This document shows positions 26,566-34,563 of a DNA stretch of 64,000 nucleotides, piece after piece. The stretch spans positions 93,283 to 157,282 of the forward strand of contig JAVJSU010000006.1 in NCBI GenBank assembly GCA_040219275.1, written 5' to 3'. The first letter of the stretch is position 1; every line of letters starts with the position of its first letter. The translations under genes were made by a program, and so were the position numbers. Under the pieces are notes generated by a model. That model searched no databases. It saw only the letters and a program-made list of their open reading frames with translations, and had not been told where the DNA came from. The DNA is from JAVJSU01 sp040219275 (GTDB taxonomy: Bacteria > Chloroflexota > Anaerolineae > Aggregatilineales > Phototrophicaceae).

Positions 26566-28023
26566 TTAGATGCTCATCAGTAGTGCGCCATGATACGATT
26601 CCCGCGTCTGCTCGAACCGATCATCCGATTCCTGCCAGATCAATCGTTGAGAAAGATACGTTTCTGGAATATTCGTGACAGGATTATACGGCTCGAAAAT
26701 CTGCACACCATGCCGCTTGCCGACATAAAAATAGCGCCGACGTTTCATGTCTCCATCACGTCGCCCGACCTTACGCAGGTAATCGCTACACGCATGAAAA
26801 GGATCAACTGAAGAACTTGCTTTTTGTGTGAAATACAGCTTACCAGAACTGGGCAACGCGGCATCCCCTATAGCACCACGCTGTTCGGCTTGCACAATTT
26901 CATGTTGAACTGCTTTCCTGATCTTCTTTGACTTGCCTGTTCGCGGATGTTGCTGGATAGATTTGTCGGCAATCGTATAAGTGTTTGGCAATCGCCACGC
27001 CGCAGAATGTGAGCCGTCTCGATTGAGTGTTAGATAGGCGTGTGCCGGAACATGGTCAGTAGAGGTGTCGTTTTGTTGGGCGTAATTTGCCTGCTTGCCG
27101 ATGTGAGCGATTGTTTCCCACTTTAGCAGAGTCGGGATCGACACATCCCACAATGCACACATCATATCCCTGCTGATGGTGATGCCCTCACGCTCAGAGT
27201 CTTTGGTAATCATCCATGCGGCATAAAGCTGTGCGGATGATTCTTGCATACTTCCTGATAAATCGACCTCAACGCGGCGTTTTCCGGGTTTGTTGGTTTC
27301 GACGAGATGAGAGTGTCCAAGATTGACCGCTGTATTGACCAACTGTTTCGCCACACGCAATTGACCGGATAGATAAATGCGTCCTGTTTTCTTGTCGTGC
27401 GTCCAGTAGCCAAGATTGATGCCTTCCTTTATAAGGCGACGACAGTGGCGTTTACTGGTTGCAACTCCTGCTTCATACCAGATCACTTCTAATTCATCAC
27501 GCTCAATATGTCCATCACCATCGTCAACCGCGTGACCATAAGCCCATGAACGAAATATACCAAATTGATCGACGACTTTCGCAATCCGTCCAGCTTCGGC
27601 ATCAATAAGTACGGTCTGTTGGACGACTTTAATTTTGGCGAGTGCTTGTTCAGATTTGATTGAAGGAAGCGCAATTTGGCGAGGTCTTAACTGTGCATTC
27701 AGCCAGTCCATCTCATCGGGCGCGTGATGCTGAATGAAGTCGATTGCGCCCTGGATGTTGCCAATCTGAATGCGGATAAGCGCGAATTGACGGATCGTAT
27801 GATCGGGATGAGGGTCTATTTTGCGCTGTGTAGGTTCTTCGATTGGTTCGGCAGGTTGCTTCTTTAATAAGGCGGCAAGATCAGCGGAGAATTTACCCCC
27901 AAGTCGTGCTTCAATTTCATCAGGCGCAGACGAACATTGCAATTCAGTCGATTGCAGATCATTCGGGCTATTTAGTTCCGCACATGGGCGCGTTGAACCT
28001 AGCTCAGTCCGTGCTGAGGTCAT
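26566..28023 (-). CDS. module A replication-region protein (Rep-like, unknown family)
   Basis: A 485-residue protein. The ATG at 28023 has AGGTGG about 7 nt upstream; the equivalent gene of module C has the same arrangement. No signal peptide. I recognise no polymerase or primase motif. A helical DNA-binding section is likely around ITISRDMMCALWDVSIPTLLKWE (residues 290-315), and the C-terminal 150 residues are very basic. Its C-terminal part recurs in the module B fusion at 47036-47356. The place directly after parA-parB in a plasmid-like module argues for an initiator role. Its first 18 residues resemble those of the module C primase-polymerase, although the rest does not. Confidence 0.65.
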   Translation of the reverse strand: MTSARTELGSTRPCAELNSPNDLQSTELQCSSAPDEIEARLGGKFSADLAALLKKQPAEPIEEPTQRKIDPHPDHTIRQFALIRIQIGNIQGAIDFIQHHAPDEMDWLNAQLRPRQIALPSIKSEQALAKIKVVQQTVLIDAEAGRIAKVVDQFGIFRSWAYGHAVDDGDGHIERDELEVIWYEAGVATSKRHCRRLIKEGINLGYWTHDKKTGRIYLSGQLRVAKQLVNTAVNLGHSHLVETNKPGKRRVEVDLSGSMQESSAQLYAAWMITKDSEREGITISRDMMCALWDVSIPTLLKWETIAHIGKQANYAQQNDTSTDHVPAHAYLTLNRDGSHSAAWRLPNTYTIADKSIQQHPRTGKSKKIRKAVQHEIVQAEQRGAIGDAALPSSGKLYFTQKASSSVDPFHACSDYLRKVGRRDGDMKRRRYFYVGKRHGVQIFEPYNPVTNIPETYLSQRLIWQESDDRFEQTRESYHGALLMSI

Positions 28024-28089
28024 CACCCGCCACCTGAGAATCCTAAGGACGAGTCCCGACAGAAACGGAAAAAAGTTGGCGTTATGCAG

Positions 28090-28192
28090 TTGCAGGCGAC
28101 GGGAGACTGTGATAGAGTTTAAGTGCTTAAGTTAAATCTCTATCACCTTCGTCCCGCCCACCCGCGTATCTTCGAGTGGGCATTTGTTTTTT
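28090..28192 (+). ncRNA. candidate counter-transcribed small RNA between parB and rep (module A)
   Basis: On the plus strand, opposite to rep, are a -35 TTGCAG (28090-28095), a 15-bp spacer ending TGT, and a -10 GATAGA (extended -10). A hairpin GCCCAC/GTGGGC (28156-28181) plus a T-run (to 28192) follows, so a transcript of about 75 nt would start near 28118. An inverted repeat GTGATAGAG (28109-28117) / CTCTATCAC (28138-28146) overlaps the promoter. Module C has the same layout at 54618-54712. Any parB-rep readthrough RNA would be complementary to it. The role as a copy-control RNA is inferred. Confidence 0.5.
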
Positions 28193-28225
28193 ATGGTGGT
28201 TCCCTAGCTTGCATTAAAACCTCCA

Positions 28226-28249
28226 AATTGTTGACCCGGGTCAACAATT
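28226..28249. repeat. 24-bp perfect palindrome at the end of parB (module A)
   Basis: AATTGTTGACCC followed directly by its reverse complement, without a spacer, covering the parB stop codon. A loop-less palindrome of this length fits a protein-binding site such as a parS centromere better than a terminator, as no T-run follows. The module C counterpart (54761-54786) has a 6-nt loop and A/T tails and looks like a terminator. Confidence 0.6.
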
Positions 28250-29444
28250 AAGCATCCAATAACTGTTGTTCTGCTTCATTCAATAACTGTTGCATAGCTC
28301 GTAATCTTGCCAAAGCGATATGCACATCTTTCTCTTGAGCTAATAATGCCTGTGCTAGCTCATTGCCATTCGTTTTATTCACATCACGTACAGACTTAGC
28401 AACCTTCAATGAATAACGAGAAAATACCGGTTCTTCAGTATCGTTTACCTCATGTGGGTCTGCTTCGATGAGTTGTTTAATCTGAGCACTTGTTAAATCG
28501 AAATCGATGACTTGTCTCAGTAGCTCAAACTGGGATTCTGGCGGAATTGTTGCAACACTTCTCAATTTCTTCTCATCGATATTGTGACGATCAGCGAGTT
28601 CCATGGCTTCATCAGATAGCTTCAGCAGTGATTTGTAGTAACTAAAATAGGAACGTTTGATTCCACCCATCGCCGACAAAATCACTTCGGTATATTCACG
28701 TTTTCCACGCAGATCGAGGTCTAGCGCTTGCCTGTAGAAGTCATTGTTCACCGCATGGTTCGGGATTTCGTAGCCGTGAACGGTCAGCAGGAGAAGTGCA
28801 GCCTGACGTGCCATCGCAATCGCAGTCAACCCTTTTCGGGCAGTGTTTTCCTTCGCCTGCCTGAAAACGGACGATCCCTCAGCAGGCACAACGATGCAAT
28901 CAATCATGCCATTGCTGTCATAGCCGGGGATGAAATCACGCAAAATCCACGCCGCCCAATAACGCCGTTCGCCAGTTTCGATGCGATACTGGCGCACCAC
29001 GCCCTGCGACATATCGACCACCGTCAACGGATTGATCTGCCCATCGTCGCGAATGGTGACCGCCAGATGAACCAGATCACGGAGCGTGTCTTCTTCGGGT
29101 GAAAACTTGTTATCCGTATTTTCAGTTTCGCTTTCAGGATCCGGAAGCAACTCAAGCACATTGCTAAAGGGTCGTCCCTGCTGACGTGCCGCCACCTGCG
29201 CCATCTGCACCAATTCACGTAAAGATTGCGTCGGGGTGAGCTGGTTATTGTGGAATTTGTAGTGCAGGTGTTCAGGCAACACTCGACGCGGTTGGATCGG
29301 ATCCGGACGCACAAGTTCCAGCAGGATACGTTCCACACGCACACTGTCATCGTGAAAAAAGTCGAGATTTTCGCCTCCACCCAGCATATCGGCGGTGACG
29401 CTATCCAGCAGGCTGGTGTTGATCTCACGTTTCTTGCGTGTCAT
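28248..29444 (-). CDS. parB: ParB-family partition protein (module A)
   Basis: A 398-residue protein. The ParB N-terminal CTPase domain spans about residues 35-215: RPDPIQPRRVLPE (Box I region), then GERRYWAAWIL (the GERRxRA box) and ENTARKGL. A central helix-turn-helix follows (about 225-290). It starts 2 bp after the parA stop, so it is co-translated. It is roughly 60 percent identical by eye to the module C ParB. It would load on a parS site; the perfect palindrome at its 3' end is a candidate. Confidence 0.88.
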   Translation of the reverse strand: MTRKKREINTSLLDSVTADMLGGGENLDFFHDDSVRVERILLELVRPDPIQPRRVLPEHLHYKFHNNQLTPTQSLRELVQMAQVAARQQGRPFSNVLELLPDPESETENTDNKFSPEEDTLRDLVHLAVTIRDDGQINPLTVVDMSQGVVRQYRIETGERRYWAAWILRDFIPGYDSNGMIDCIVVPAEGSSVFRQAKENTARKGLTAIAMARQAALLLLTVHGYEIPNHAVNNDFYRQALDLDLRGKREYTEVILSAMGGIKRSYFSYYKSLLKLSDEAMELADRHNIDEKKLRSVATIPPESQFELLRQVIDFDLTSAQIKQLIEADPHEVNDTEEPVFSRYSLKVAKSVRDVNKTNGNELAQALLAQEKDVHIALARLRAMQQLLNEAEQQLLDA

Positions 29445-29446
29445 TC

Positions 29447-30274
29447 CTACACCACCTTCCGTTGAGCCAGATGCCGCAGGAGATTGGCGACGACTTCACC
29501 ATAAGCGCCGCTGGCGGTGGCGCTGGGATCATAATGGAAGATGCTCATGTGGTGATGGTGTGAATACGATACCGCTTCGTTTTGTGGAATCACACCGCAT
29601 AGAAGCGGACCGAGGATGCTATGCGCTTTGAGTTCTTCGAGCAGTTGATTGTGCCCGCGGATACGCGTGTCCATTTTGGTAACAATAATGCCACTGACAT
29701 GCAAACTTGGATGTCGCCAGCCTTCACGAATGTCGTTGATTTTATTGATGACACTGAGCAGACCTACCGTTTCCAGATAGCGGGGTTCTACTGGCACGAT
29801 AGCATCGGTTGCGGCGAGTAAACCCATTTCGGTCATCAATGAAAATGAGGGGCGGGTGTCAATGACGATGGCGGCATAGTGAGGGGCAATCTTGCCTAGT
29901 GGGTCAGCGATTCGATAGGGTGCTCCAGCCGTCCCTGTGAGTTCTCGCTCCGCACCTTCGAGCATCGATGAGGCGGGCAGAACATGCAGATCAGGATCCC
30001 ATGCACTCTCGACGATGCAGTCCAGCATCACATTGGAGGCATCTTTTCGATCCGCCATCAGCACCGTGTAGAGGCTGTTATCCGCACCAAAGTCGTTGCG
30101 TCCGGTGGTCACCAGCGAGGCGTGACCCTGACTATCGGTGTCGATGAGTAGGACACGAGAGTTGACTGCTTTGATATGGCGCAGAAGTTGCACCAACCCA
30201 AAAGCGATGTTCGTTGCGGACGTGGATTTCCCCACACCGCCCTTATGATTCGTCAAAACAAGTGAACGAGTCAT
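29447..30274 (-). CDS. parA: ParA-family partition ATPase (module A)
   Basis: A 275-residue ATPase from the ATG at 30274 (GGAGG 12 nt upstream); an in-frame extension to 30325 has no ribosome site. Deviant Walker A KGGVGKST at residues 11-18 (signature Lys11), Walker A' VIDTRPS near 120 and Walker B-like ILVTKMD region. No N-terminal HTH, so it is of the small (type Ib/soj-like) kind. It forms an operon with parB and the rep gene. The 300 bp upstream hold a structured conserved segment and then a tRNA-like remnant, as in module C. Confidence 0.9.
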   Translation of the reverse strand: MTRSLVLTNHKGGVGKSTSATNIAFGLVQLLRHIKAVNSRVLLIDTDSQGHASLVTTGRNDFGADNSLYTVLMADRKDASNVMLDCIVESAWDPDLHVLPASSMLEGAERELTGTAGAPYRIADPLGKIAPHYAAIVIDTRPSFSLMTEMGLLAATDAIVPVEPRYLETVGLLSVINKINDIREGWRHPSLHVSGIIVTKMDTRIRGHNQLLEELKAHSILGPLLCGVIPQNEAVSYSHHHHMSIFHYDPSATASGAYGEVVANLLRHLAQRKVV

Positions 30275-30346
30275 GATGATAAAATTCCTCCGCTTAGCGC
30301 AGTTATTTGAACGAAACCATCTCAAAAACCAACGATTGCCCGACCT

Positions 30347-30510
30347 GTGATATGCTCTTAGGTGGGAGTAGCGTTAGCCTCCGCGACGGTACTTCAAGGT
30401 GAGTGGGGGAGGACTTTCTCCCTCATTTCACCGTAAAGTCAAATCAGCGTTTGTTCGAGAGGCGCGTAAGCTTTGCGCTCTGAGGAAATATCAGTTGCTG
30501 GAGAAATATA
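30347..30510 (+). ncRNA. conserved structured segment upstream of parA (module A)
   Basis: This stretch matches 56871-57034 closely although the flanks differ. Stem GTGGGGGAG/CTCCCTCAT (30403-30411 with 30418-30426) changes to ATGGGGGAG in module C and still pairs. A second stem AGAG-bulge-CGCG / TGCG-CTCT (30458-30481) has a 7-nt loop in both copies and swaps G-C for G-U pairs at different positions. The pattern supports a selected RNA (or single-stranded DNA) structure. The strand of expression is unknown; plus is chosen because the divergent direction avoids parA. Confidence 0.5.
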
Positions 30511-30530
30511 GCGGTTTTTTCTTTGGGGAA

Positions 30531-30559
30531 ATGTTCGGATTGAGTCCGATTAGGGTCAC
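30531..30559 (+). repeat. degraded tRNA-Lys 3' end, module A border
   Basis: GTTCG-GATTG-AGTCC-GATTA-GGGTCAC corresponds to the tRNA-Lys 3' part GTTCG-AGTCC-TACTG-GGGTCAC with one 5-nt insert. The homologous site at 57058-57086 lies at the same distance from parA of module C. I read it as the right attachment-site relic of the module. Confidence 0.6.
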
Positions 30560-30581
30560 AATAAACATATGATTAAGATAA

Positions 30582-30624
30582 AAGTCCCGATTTGGCTCAG
30601 AAGGCTAAATTCGGGGCTTTTTTC
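30582..30624 (+). terminator. intrinsic terminator-like hairpin
   Basis: AAGTCCCGA (30582-30590) pairs with TCGGGGCTT (30611-30619) and is followed by a T-run. It lies just after the tRNA-like remnant, as the terminator does behind the real tRNA-Lys. Confidence 0.7.
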
Positions 30625-30661
30625 GTTAATTTACGAGTTACCAGAGAAGCAATCACAATTT

Positions 30662-30684
30662 TAGGGTTCGAGTCCTACCTCCCC
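30662..30684 (+). repeat. tRNA T-arm plus acceptor remnant
   Basis: TAGGGTTCGAGTCCTA followed by CCTCCCC looks like the 3' half of a tRNA whose 5' acceptor would be GGGGAGG; no 5' half is present. A weak terminator-like hairpin (TCTCG/CGAGA plus T6, 30719-30744) follows. Confidence 0.5.
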
Positions 30685-30802
30685 ATTAAATTGTAATATT
30701 TAGAAATAAATACGAATGTCTCGCCAATTGTGACGAGATTTTTTGTTTTTTAAGGTCAATATTGCGACAAATTGCCGATAATTTAACAATTTTTCCTAAT
30801 TT

Positions 30803-30823
30803 TAGGTTCGAATCTTATCTCTC
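30803..30823 (+). repeat. second tRNA T-arm-like remnant
   Basis: TAGGTTCGAATCTTATC continues the same pattern of T-arm-like sequence with nothing of the tRNA body. It directly precedes the truncated IS3-type element. Confidence 0.45.
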
Positions 30824-30918
30824 TTTTTTTTCAAAGTTAGTAATAAATGTGTGTTAATCACGTAACAATTCGCGTAGTTTTTGTGCCGATAGTAGTCTGC
30901 AGCGTCTATTATCGCTGT

Positions 30919-31107
30919 AGCAAAGAGTTCCTGGAAGCAGGCAAAGCACGGCTTGCAGGGGACACAAAACGGGAAGCGACGAGCGAAGAAGTCAGTAATT
31001 TGCGGTCGGAAAACGAAGAGTTGAAGCAAGTGATGGCAGAACTGTTGCTTAAGAATCGGGTGTTGAAAAAAAGTCAGACCGGTTTGGAGAACGGGTGGGA
31101 CGAATGA
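30919..31107 (+). pseudogene. IS3-family OrfA, C-terminal fragment
   Basis: About 62 residues: SKEFLEAGKARLAGDTKREA then a leucine-zipper-like helix (EEVSNLRSENEELKQVMAELLLKNRVLKK), the usual OrfA C-terminus. The DNA-binding N-terminus is missing. It overlaps the OrfB frame by 13 nt, the normal place for the frameshift. Confidence 0.8.
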
Positions 31108-31913
31108 GCCGCTATAGCCAAACTGAGAAAATGGAAATCATTCAGATGGTGGAACAGTCCGAACTGAGTGTGAAACAAACGCTCAAGGAACTAGATGTGC
31201 CGCGCAGCACATTTTACGACTGGTATCGCCGATATTTGGCGGATGGCTACGATGGTCTAGCCGATGTTCGTCCCGCTCGCCAGCAATTCTGGAACGAGAT
31301 ACCCAAGCAGGTACGCGAAAAAGTCGTGACGATTGCGCTGGAACATACCGAGAAGTCACCGCGCCAGCTTGCCTGGCACATCACCGACAACGAGGGCTAT
31401 TTCATCTCGGAATCGAGCGTGTACCGCATCCTTAAAGGGTACGATCTCATCACCAGCCCTACCTTCCATTTGGTCACCGCTAAAGATGAATTTGAGCACA
31501 AAACGAAACGGGTCAATGAACTGTGGCAGACCGATTTTATACAGTTCAAGGTCATCGATTGGGGAAATTACTACCTGTGCACCATTCTCGATGATTATTC
31601 TCGCTACAACATCCAGCATGTTCGTGGTGCCCCTTACCATCCGCAAACGCAGGGTAAAATCGAACGCTACCATCGCTCCATGAAGTCGATCGTCAAGCTC
31701 GATATTTACTATTCACCTGACCATTTACGAAAAGCCATTGCTGATTTTGTCTGCTACTACAATACGCAACGTTACCATGAGGCGCTCGATAATTTCACAC
31801 CAGCTGATGTCTTTTTCGGTCATACAAAGCAAATCATTTCCAAACGGCAGCAGATTAAACAACTCACCTTGCAGCAACGCCGACAAACTTACTTGCACGC
31901 TGCAAAGATTTGA
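31095..31913 (+). pseudogene. IS3-family OrfB transposase with deleted catalytic core
   Basis: A 272-residue frame. The N-terminal HTH_21-like part and the first catalytic Asp (WQTDFIQF) are present, as are the last part of the core with Glu (HPQTQGKIERYHRS). The stretch between DDYSRY and RGAPYHP is too short by roughly 65 residues, removing the second Asp (the SDNG motif). The frame stayed open, but the protein lacks one catalytic residue and must be inactive. Confidence 0.85.
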
Positions 31914-31984
31914 GGTATTTATTTGGATTACTCCTCCTGCTTTTTGACCTCTCAATACTCCGATTTAGGTTGACCACTTACACT

Positions 31985-32485
31985 ATCCGGCTCATGGAAA
32001 AACAACATGTTGTCTTTATTCCGGTCTTCCCACTTTTCCCAGATTACAGGTGATGACCCGTCCTGATTTTTCCACGTTTTGCCGTTATCTTCTGAATAAA
32101 TCAGCTTGACCCCAATAAAGGCATTTTCAAGTGCCCCCACAGGGTCTTTGAGGGTACCCATAAAGTTATAAATACGATCTTCGACTGCCAGAATGCCAAA
32201 ACCATAATATCTCGTTATTGTATTCTGCCCGGTAAAATCATTTTCCAGATTTGGGTATTCGGCTAAATGGTGGAAACTGTGGTTAGGAGCATCCCCTTTG
32301 ATGACATAAACGCGGGAATTGTAAAATCGCCCATCGAATTCTGGCATGTCCTTCCATCCGAAGCCGTCATTCATGCTGGTATACAGATTGCCGTCCGATG
32401 CCCAAGTCATATAAAAACAATCGCCTACACCTGATATATCCAGAATAGTGTCGTCCATTCTCTCAATTTTGGATATTTTATACAT
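31985..32485 (-). pseudogene. beta-propeller protein, 3' truncated by the IS3 element
   Basis: From the ATG at 32485 (GGGGAT 9 nt upstream) about 166 residues match the N-terminal half of the neighbouring 397-residue protein (MDDTILDISGVGDCFYMTWAS and onward to NMLFFHEPD), then the sequence runs into the IS end; the chance stop is at 31952. It is one of a tandem pair of duplicates and has lost the C-terminal propeller blades. Confidence 0.82.
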
Positions 32486-32541
32486 AGTCTTTAATCCCCA
32501 TATGCGATTATTAGATGAGAAAGATGGACATAAAATCAAGT

Positions 32542-33735
32542 CTATTCCGTATAGATCAGTACCTTCTGGCAGTTAAACGCATAATAAGGAAGTGAGCTTT
32601 TCAAATCATTGGCAGTTTTTATGTCAAAGAAGCCAGTCCCTGGAATGCCACTTCTAAAATCAGTCCACACCAGCCAGAATGACTTGCCGTCTTCTGCAAT
32701 CCACTTTGGGGCAATACGGGGTATATAGGCGCGGGTATCTTTGTGACCACCGGGTAGCCATTCTGTTTCTTCATGCACCTGTGTCCACGGTCCCCAGGGC
32801 GTTGGTGCAGTCCAAATGCCGAGATAACTGGGTTTGGCGAACCACTTGTCTTCAGGTTCACCCACACCTATTCCCCAATTGATCATCATATACAGGTCAA
32901 GTGCTTCGTTGTAGACAATATCAGGTTGCCATCCAAAAGGATGACCATAGGTTTCATTCACCCAGCCTTCTGGAAATGTGTACACAATGCCACGTTCATT
33001 GATGTCCTTACTCCATACTGCTTCTCCATCAGCATCAATAGACGTAAAGTATTCATACGCACTACGGTCTAAAACCTTATCCTTCTTGACTCGGAACATA
33101 ACAAGCTGATTCATCGTGCCTTCTGTAAGACCGTTGTTTGAATAGATATAGACATAGCCGTCTTTGTTTGCTTGATAGGCTTTGCCCATCTGTAAAACAG
33201 TCAAAATAGAAAACGCAGCATCAGGTTCATTGAAGAAAAGCATATTGTCCTGATTGCGGTCTTCCCATTTTTCCCATACCACAGGGGACGATCCATCCTG
33301 ATTTTTCCACGTTTCCCCATTGTCATCAGAATAGATCAGTTTTACGCCGATAAACGCGTTATAGTCCGCTACGCCTGTAGCCTGCATTAGTGTGCCGAGA
33401 AAATTGTAGATACGATCACCTACCGCCACGATACCAAAGCCGTAATATCTGTTATGGAGGTGGTTTTGTCTTCCCTCGCTCGTAAAATCATTTTCTAGTT
33501 CAGGATAACCCGGCAGATAGTGGAAGGTGTGGTTGGGTGCATCGCCATTAATGGCGAATAACTTGGTGTTATAGAATTTGTCATTAAATTCTGGTAAGTC
33601 TTCCCATCCGAATCCATCATTCATATTCGTATATTGGCGATCATCAGAAGCCCAGGTCATATAAAAACAGTCACCTATACCGGATATATCCATGATGGTA
33701 TCGTCTAATCGCTCAATTTTGATGATTTTAGACAT
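32542..33735 (-). CDS. beta-propeller protein, glycosidase/sialidase-like (DUF4185-like)
   Basis: A 397-residue protein without a signal peptide. Repeated Asp-box-like and aromatic strands (IYSDDNGETWKNQDGSSPV, YLGIWTAPTPWGPWTQVHE) are seen; the second is typical of five-bladed glycoside-hydrolase-like propellers and DUF4185. No proven catalytic triad can be assigned. It lies at the downstream end of the catabolic gene cluster, on the same strand, so it may act on the imported or bound carbohydrate. The tandem copy at 31985-32485 is truncated. Confidence 0.7.
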   Translation of the reverse strand: MSKIIKIERLDDTIMDISGIGDCFYMTWASDDRQYTNMNDGFGWEDLPEFNDKFYNTKLFAINGDAPNHTFHYLPGYPELENDFTSEGRQNHLHNRYYGFGIVAVGDRIYNFLGTLMQATGVADYNAFIGVKLIYSDDNGETWKNQDGSSPVVWEKWEDRNQDNMLFFNEPDAAFSILTVLQMGKAYQANKDGYVYIYSNNGLTEGTMNQLVMFRVKKDKVLDRSAYEYFTSIDADGEAVWSKDINERGIVYTFPEGWVNETYGHPFGWQPDIVYNEALDLYMMINWGIGVGEPEDKWFAKPSYLGIWTAPTPWGPWTQVHEETEWLPGGHKDTRAYIPRIAPKWIAEDGKSFWLVWTDFRSGIPGTGFFDIKTANDLKSSLPYYAFNCQKVLIYTE

Positions 33736-33804
33736 TATGTTTATCTTTTCTCTTGTTGTGATTTAGAAATTACTTGACTACGTTATTCTGTAAATTCTGC
33801 AACG

Positions 33805-34563
33805 CTAGTAGTTAGTGTGTAGCGATGTTATGATTTTCTCCGCCGCCGCCAAAACGATCTGAGTAATCGCCTTGCCTTTATCTGCTGACGCAGATGTCGG
33901 GTCGCCATAGACACCGTTTGGTGTCATTGCCAATATAGATCGATAAATGGTCGCCTGTCCCTTGCGGAGCATGTCCCCCTCTGCCCAAAAATACGTGGGT
34001 TGGTTCTGTTTGCCCATAATGGCTGTTCTATCAACAAGGTGTGGTGCGATGTGGAGCATCAGTGATGTCTCAAACTCCCCGGCATGACCGATACCACCGG
34101 GACCAGTTGTTGAAAGTTCAAGCAGATTGGTAGAAGCGGTTTGCCACCATGTCATCATGACGATCTGACAATTCGGATGTCGGCTACCAAACGCCTCCAG
34201 CACCACCTGTCCAATAGCGATATTACCGCCATGCGAGTTGAAGATGACCAAATTGGTAAAACCGTGTTTGGCAACAGACTCTAGAAGTTCGTTTAGCTGA
34301 CGCATGTACGTTTCATGTGTTAACGTCAGTGAACCAGCGAAATCCATATGATGCTCCGAGCAACCAACCTGAACAGTTGGCAAAACCAGTACGCTTTCTG
34401 GTAGGCGCTCATTTAGCTGTTTCATAAAATGTTCAGCAATCATGCGATCCGTGGCTAAAGGCAGATGCGGCCCATGCTGTTCTGTTGCGGCAATCGGCAA
34501 AATGACCGGGATACTCCGATCTAATTTAGCGAGCGCAGGTGATGTCAGTTGATCCCAAATCAT
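33805..34563 (-). CDS. creatininase-family amidohydrolase
   Basis: A 252-residue protein. The ATG at 34563 overlaps the stop of the upstream gene as ATGA. Metal-binding motifs of the creatininase family are present: TEQHGPHLPLATD (Glu, His, Asp), FNSHGGN and GHAGEFETSLML. The family hydrolyses cyclic amides such as creatinine, or N-formyl and lactam groups; the context with RidA and an enolase-superfamily enzyme makes a sugar-lactam or similar C-N substrate more likely than creatinine. Cytoplasmic. Confidence 0.9.
   Translation of the reverse strand: MIWDQLTSPALAKLDRSIPVILPIAATEQHGPHLPLATDRMIAEHFMKQLNERLPESVLVLPTVQVGCSEHHMDFAGSLTLTHETYMRQLNELLESVAKHGFTNLVIFNSHGGNIAIGQVVLEAFGSRHPNCQIVMMTWWQTASTNLLELSTTGPGGIGHAGEFETSLMLHIAPHLVDRTAIMGKQNQPTYFWAEGDMLRKGQATIYRSILAMTPNGVYGDPTSASADKGKAITQIVLAAAEKIITSLHTNY

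Larger units (their letters stand above)
30842..31984 (+). mobile_element. IS3-family remnant, left end lost, internal deletion
   Basis: The right end is seen as CCGATTTAGGTTGACC then ACTTACACT (31960-31984), where homology to the neighbouring propeller gene breaks off. No matching repeat exists on the left, so the left boundary is approximate. The element holds the end of OrfA and a shortened OrfB and cannot transpose on its own. Confidence 0.75.

Noticed and set aside
28226..28249. Chromosomal parS consensus
   Set aside because: The sequence does not match TGTTTCACGTGAAACA; only a module-specific site is possible.
30347..30560. The segment before parA plus its tRNA-like end as a tmRNA or T-box leader
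   Set aside because: No tag reading frame, no 5' half of a tRNA-like domain and no T-box consensus; the T-arm-like end is better explained as an attachment-site relic.
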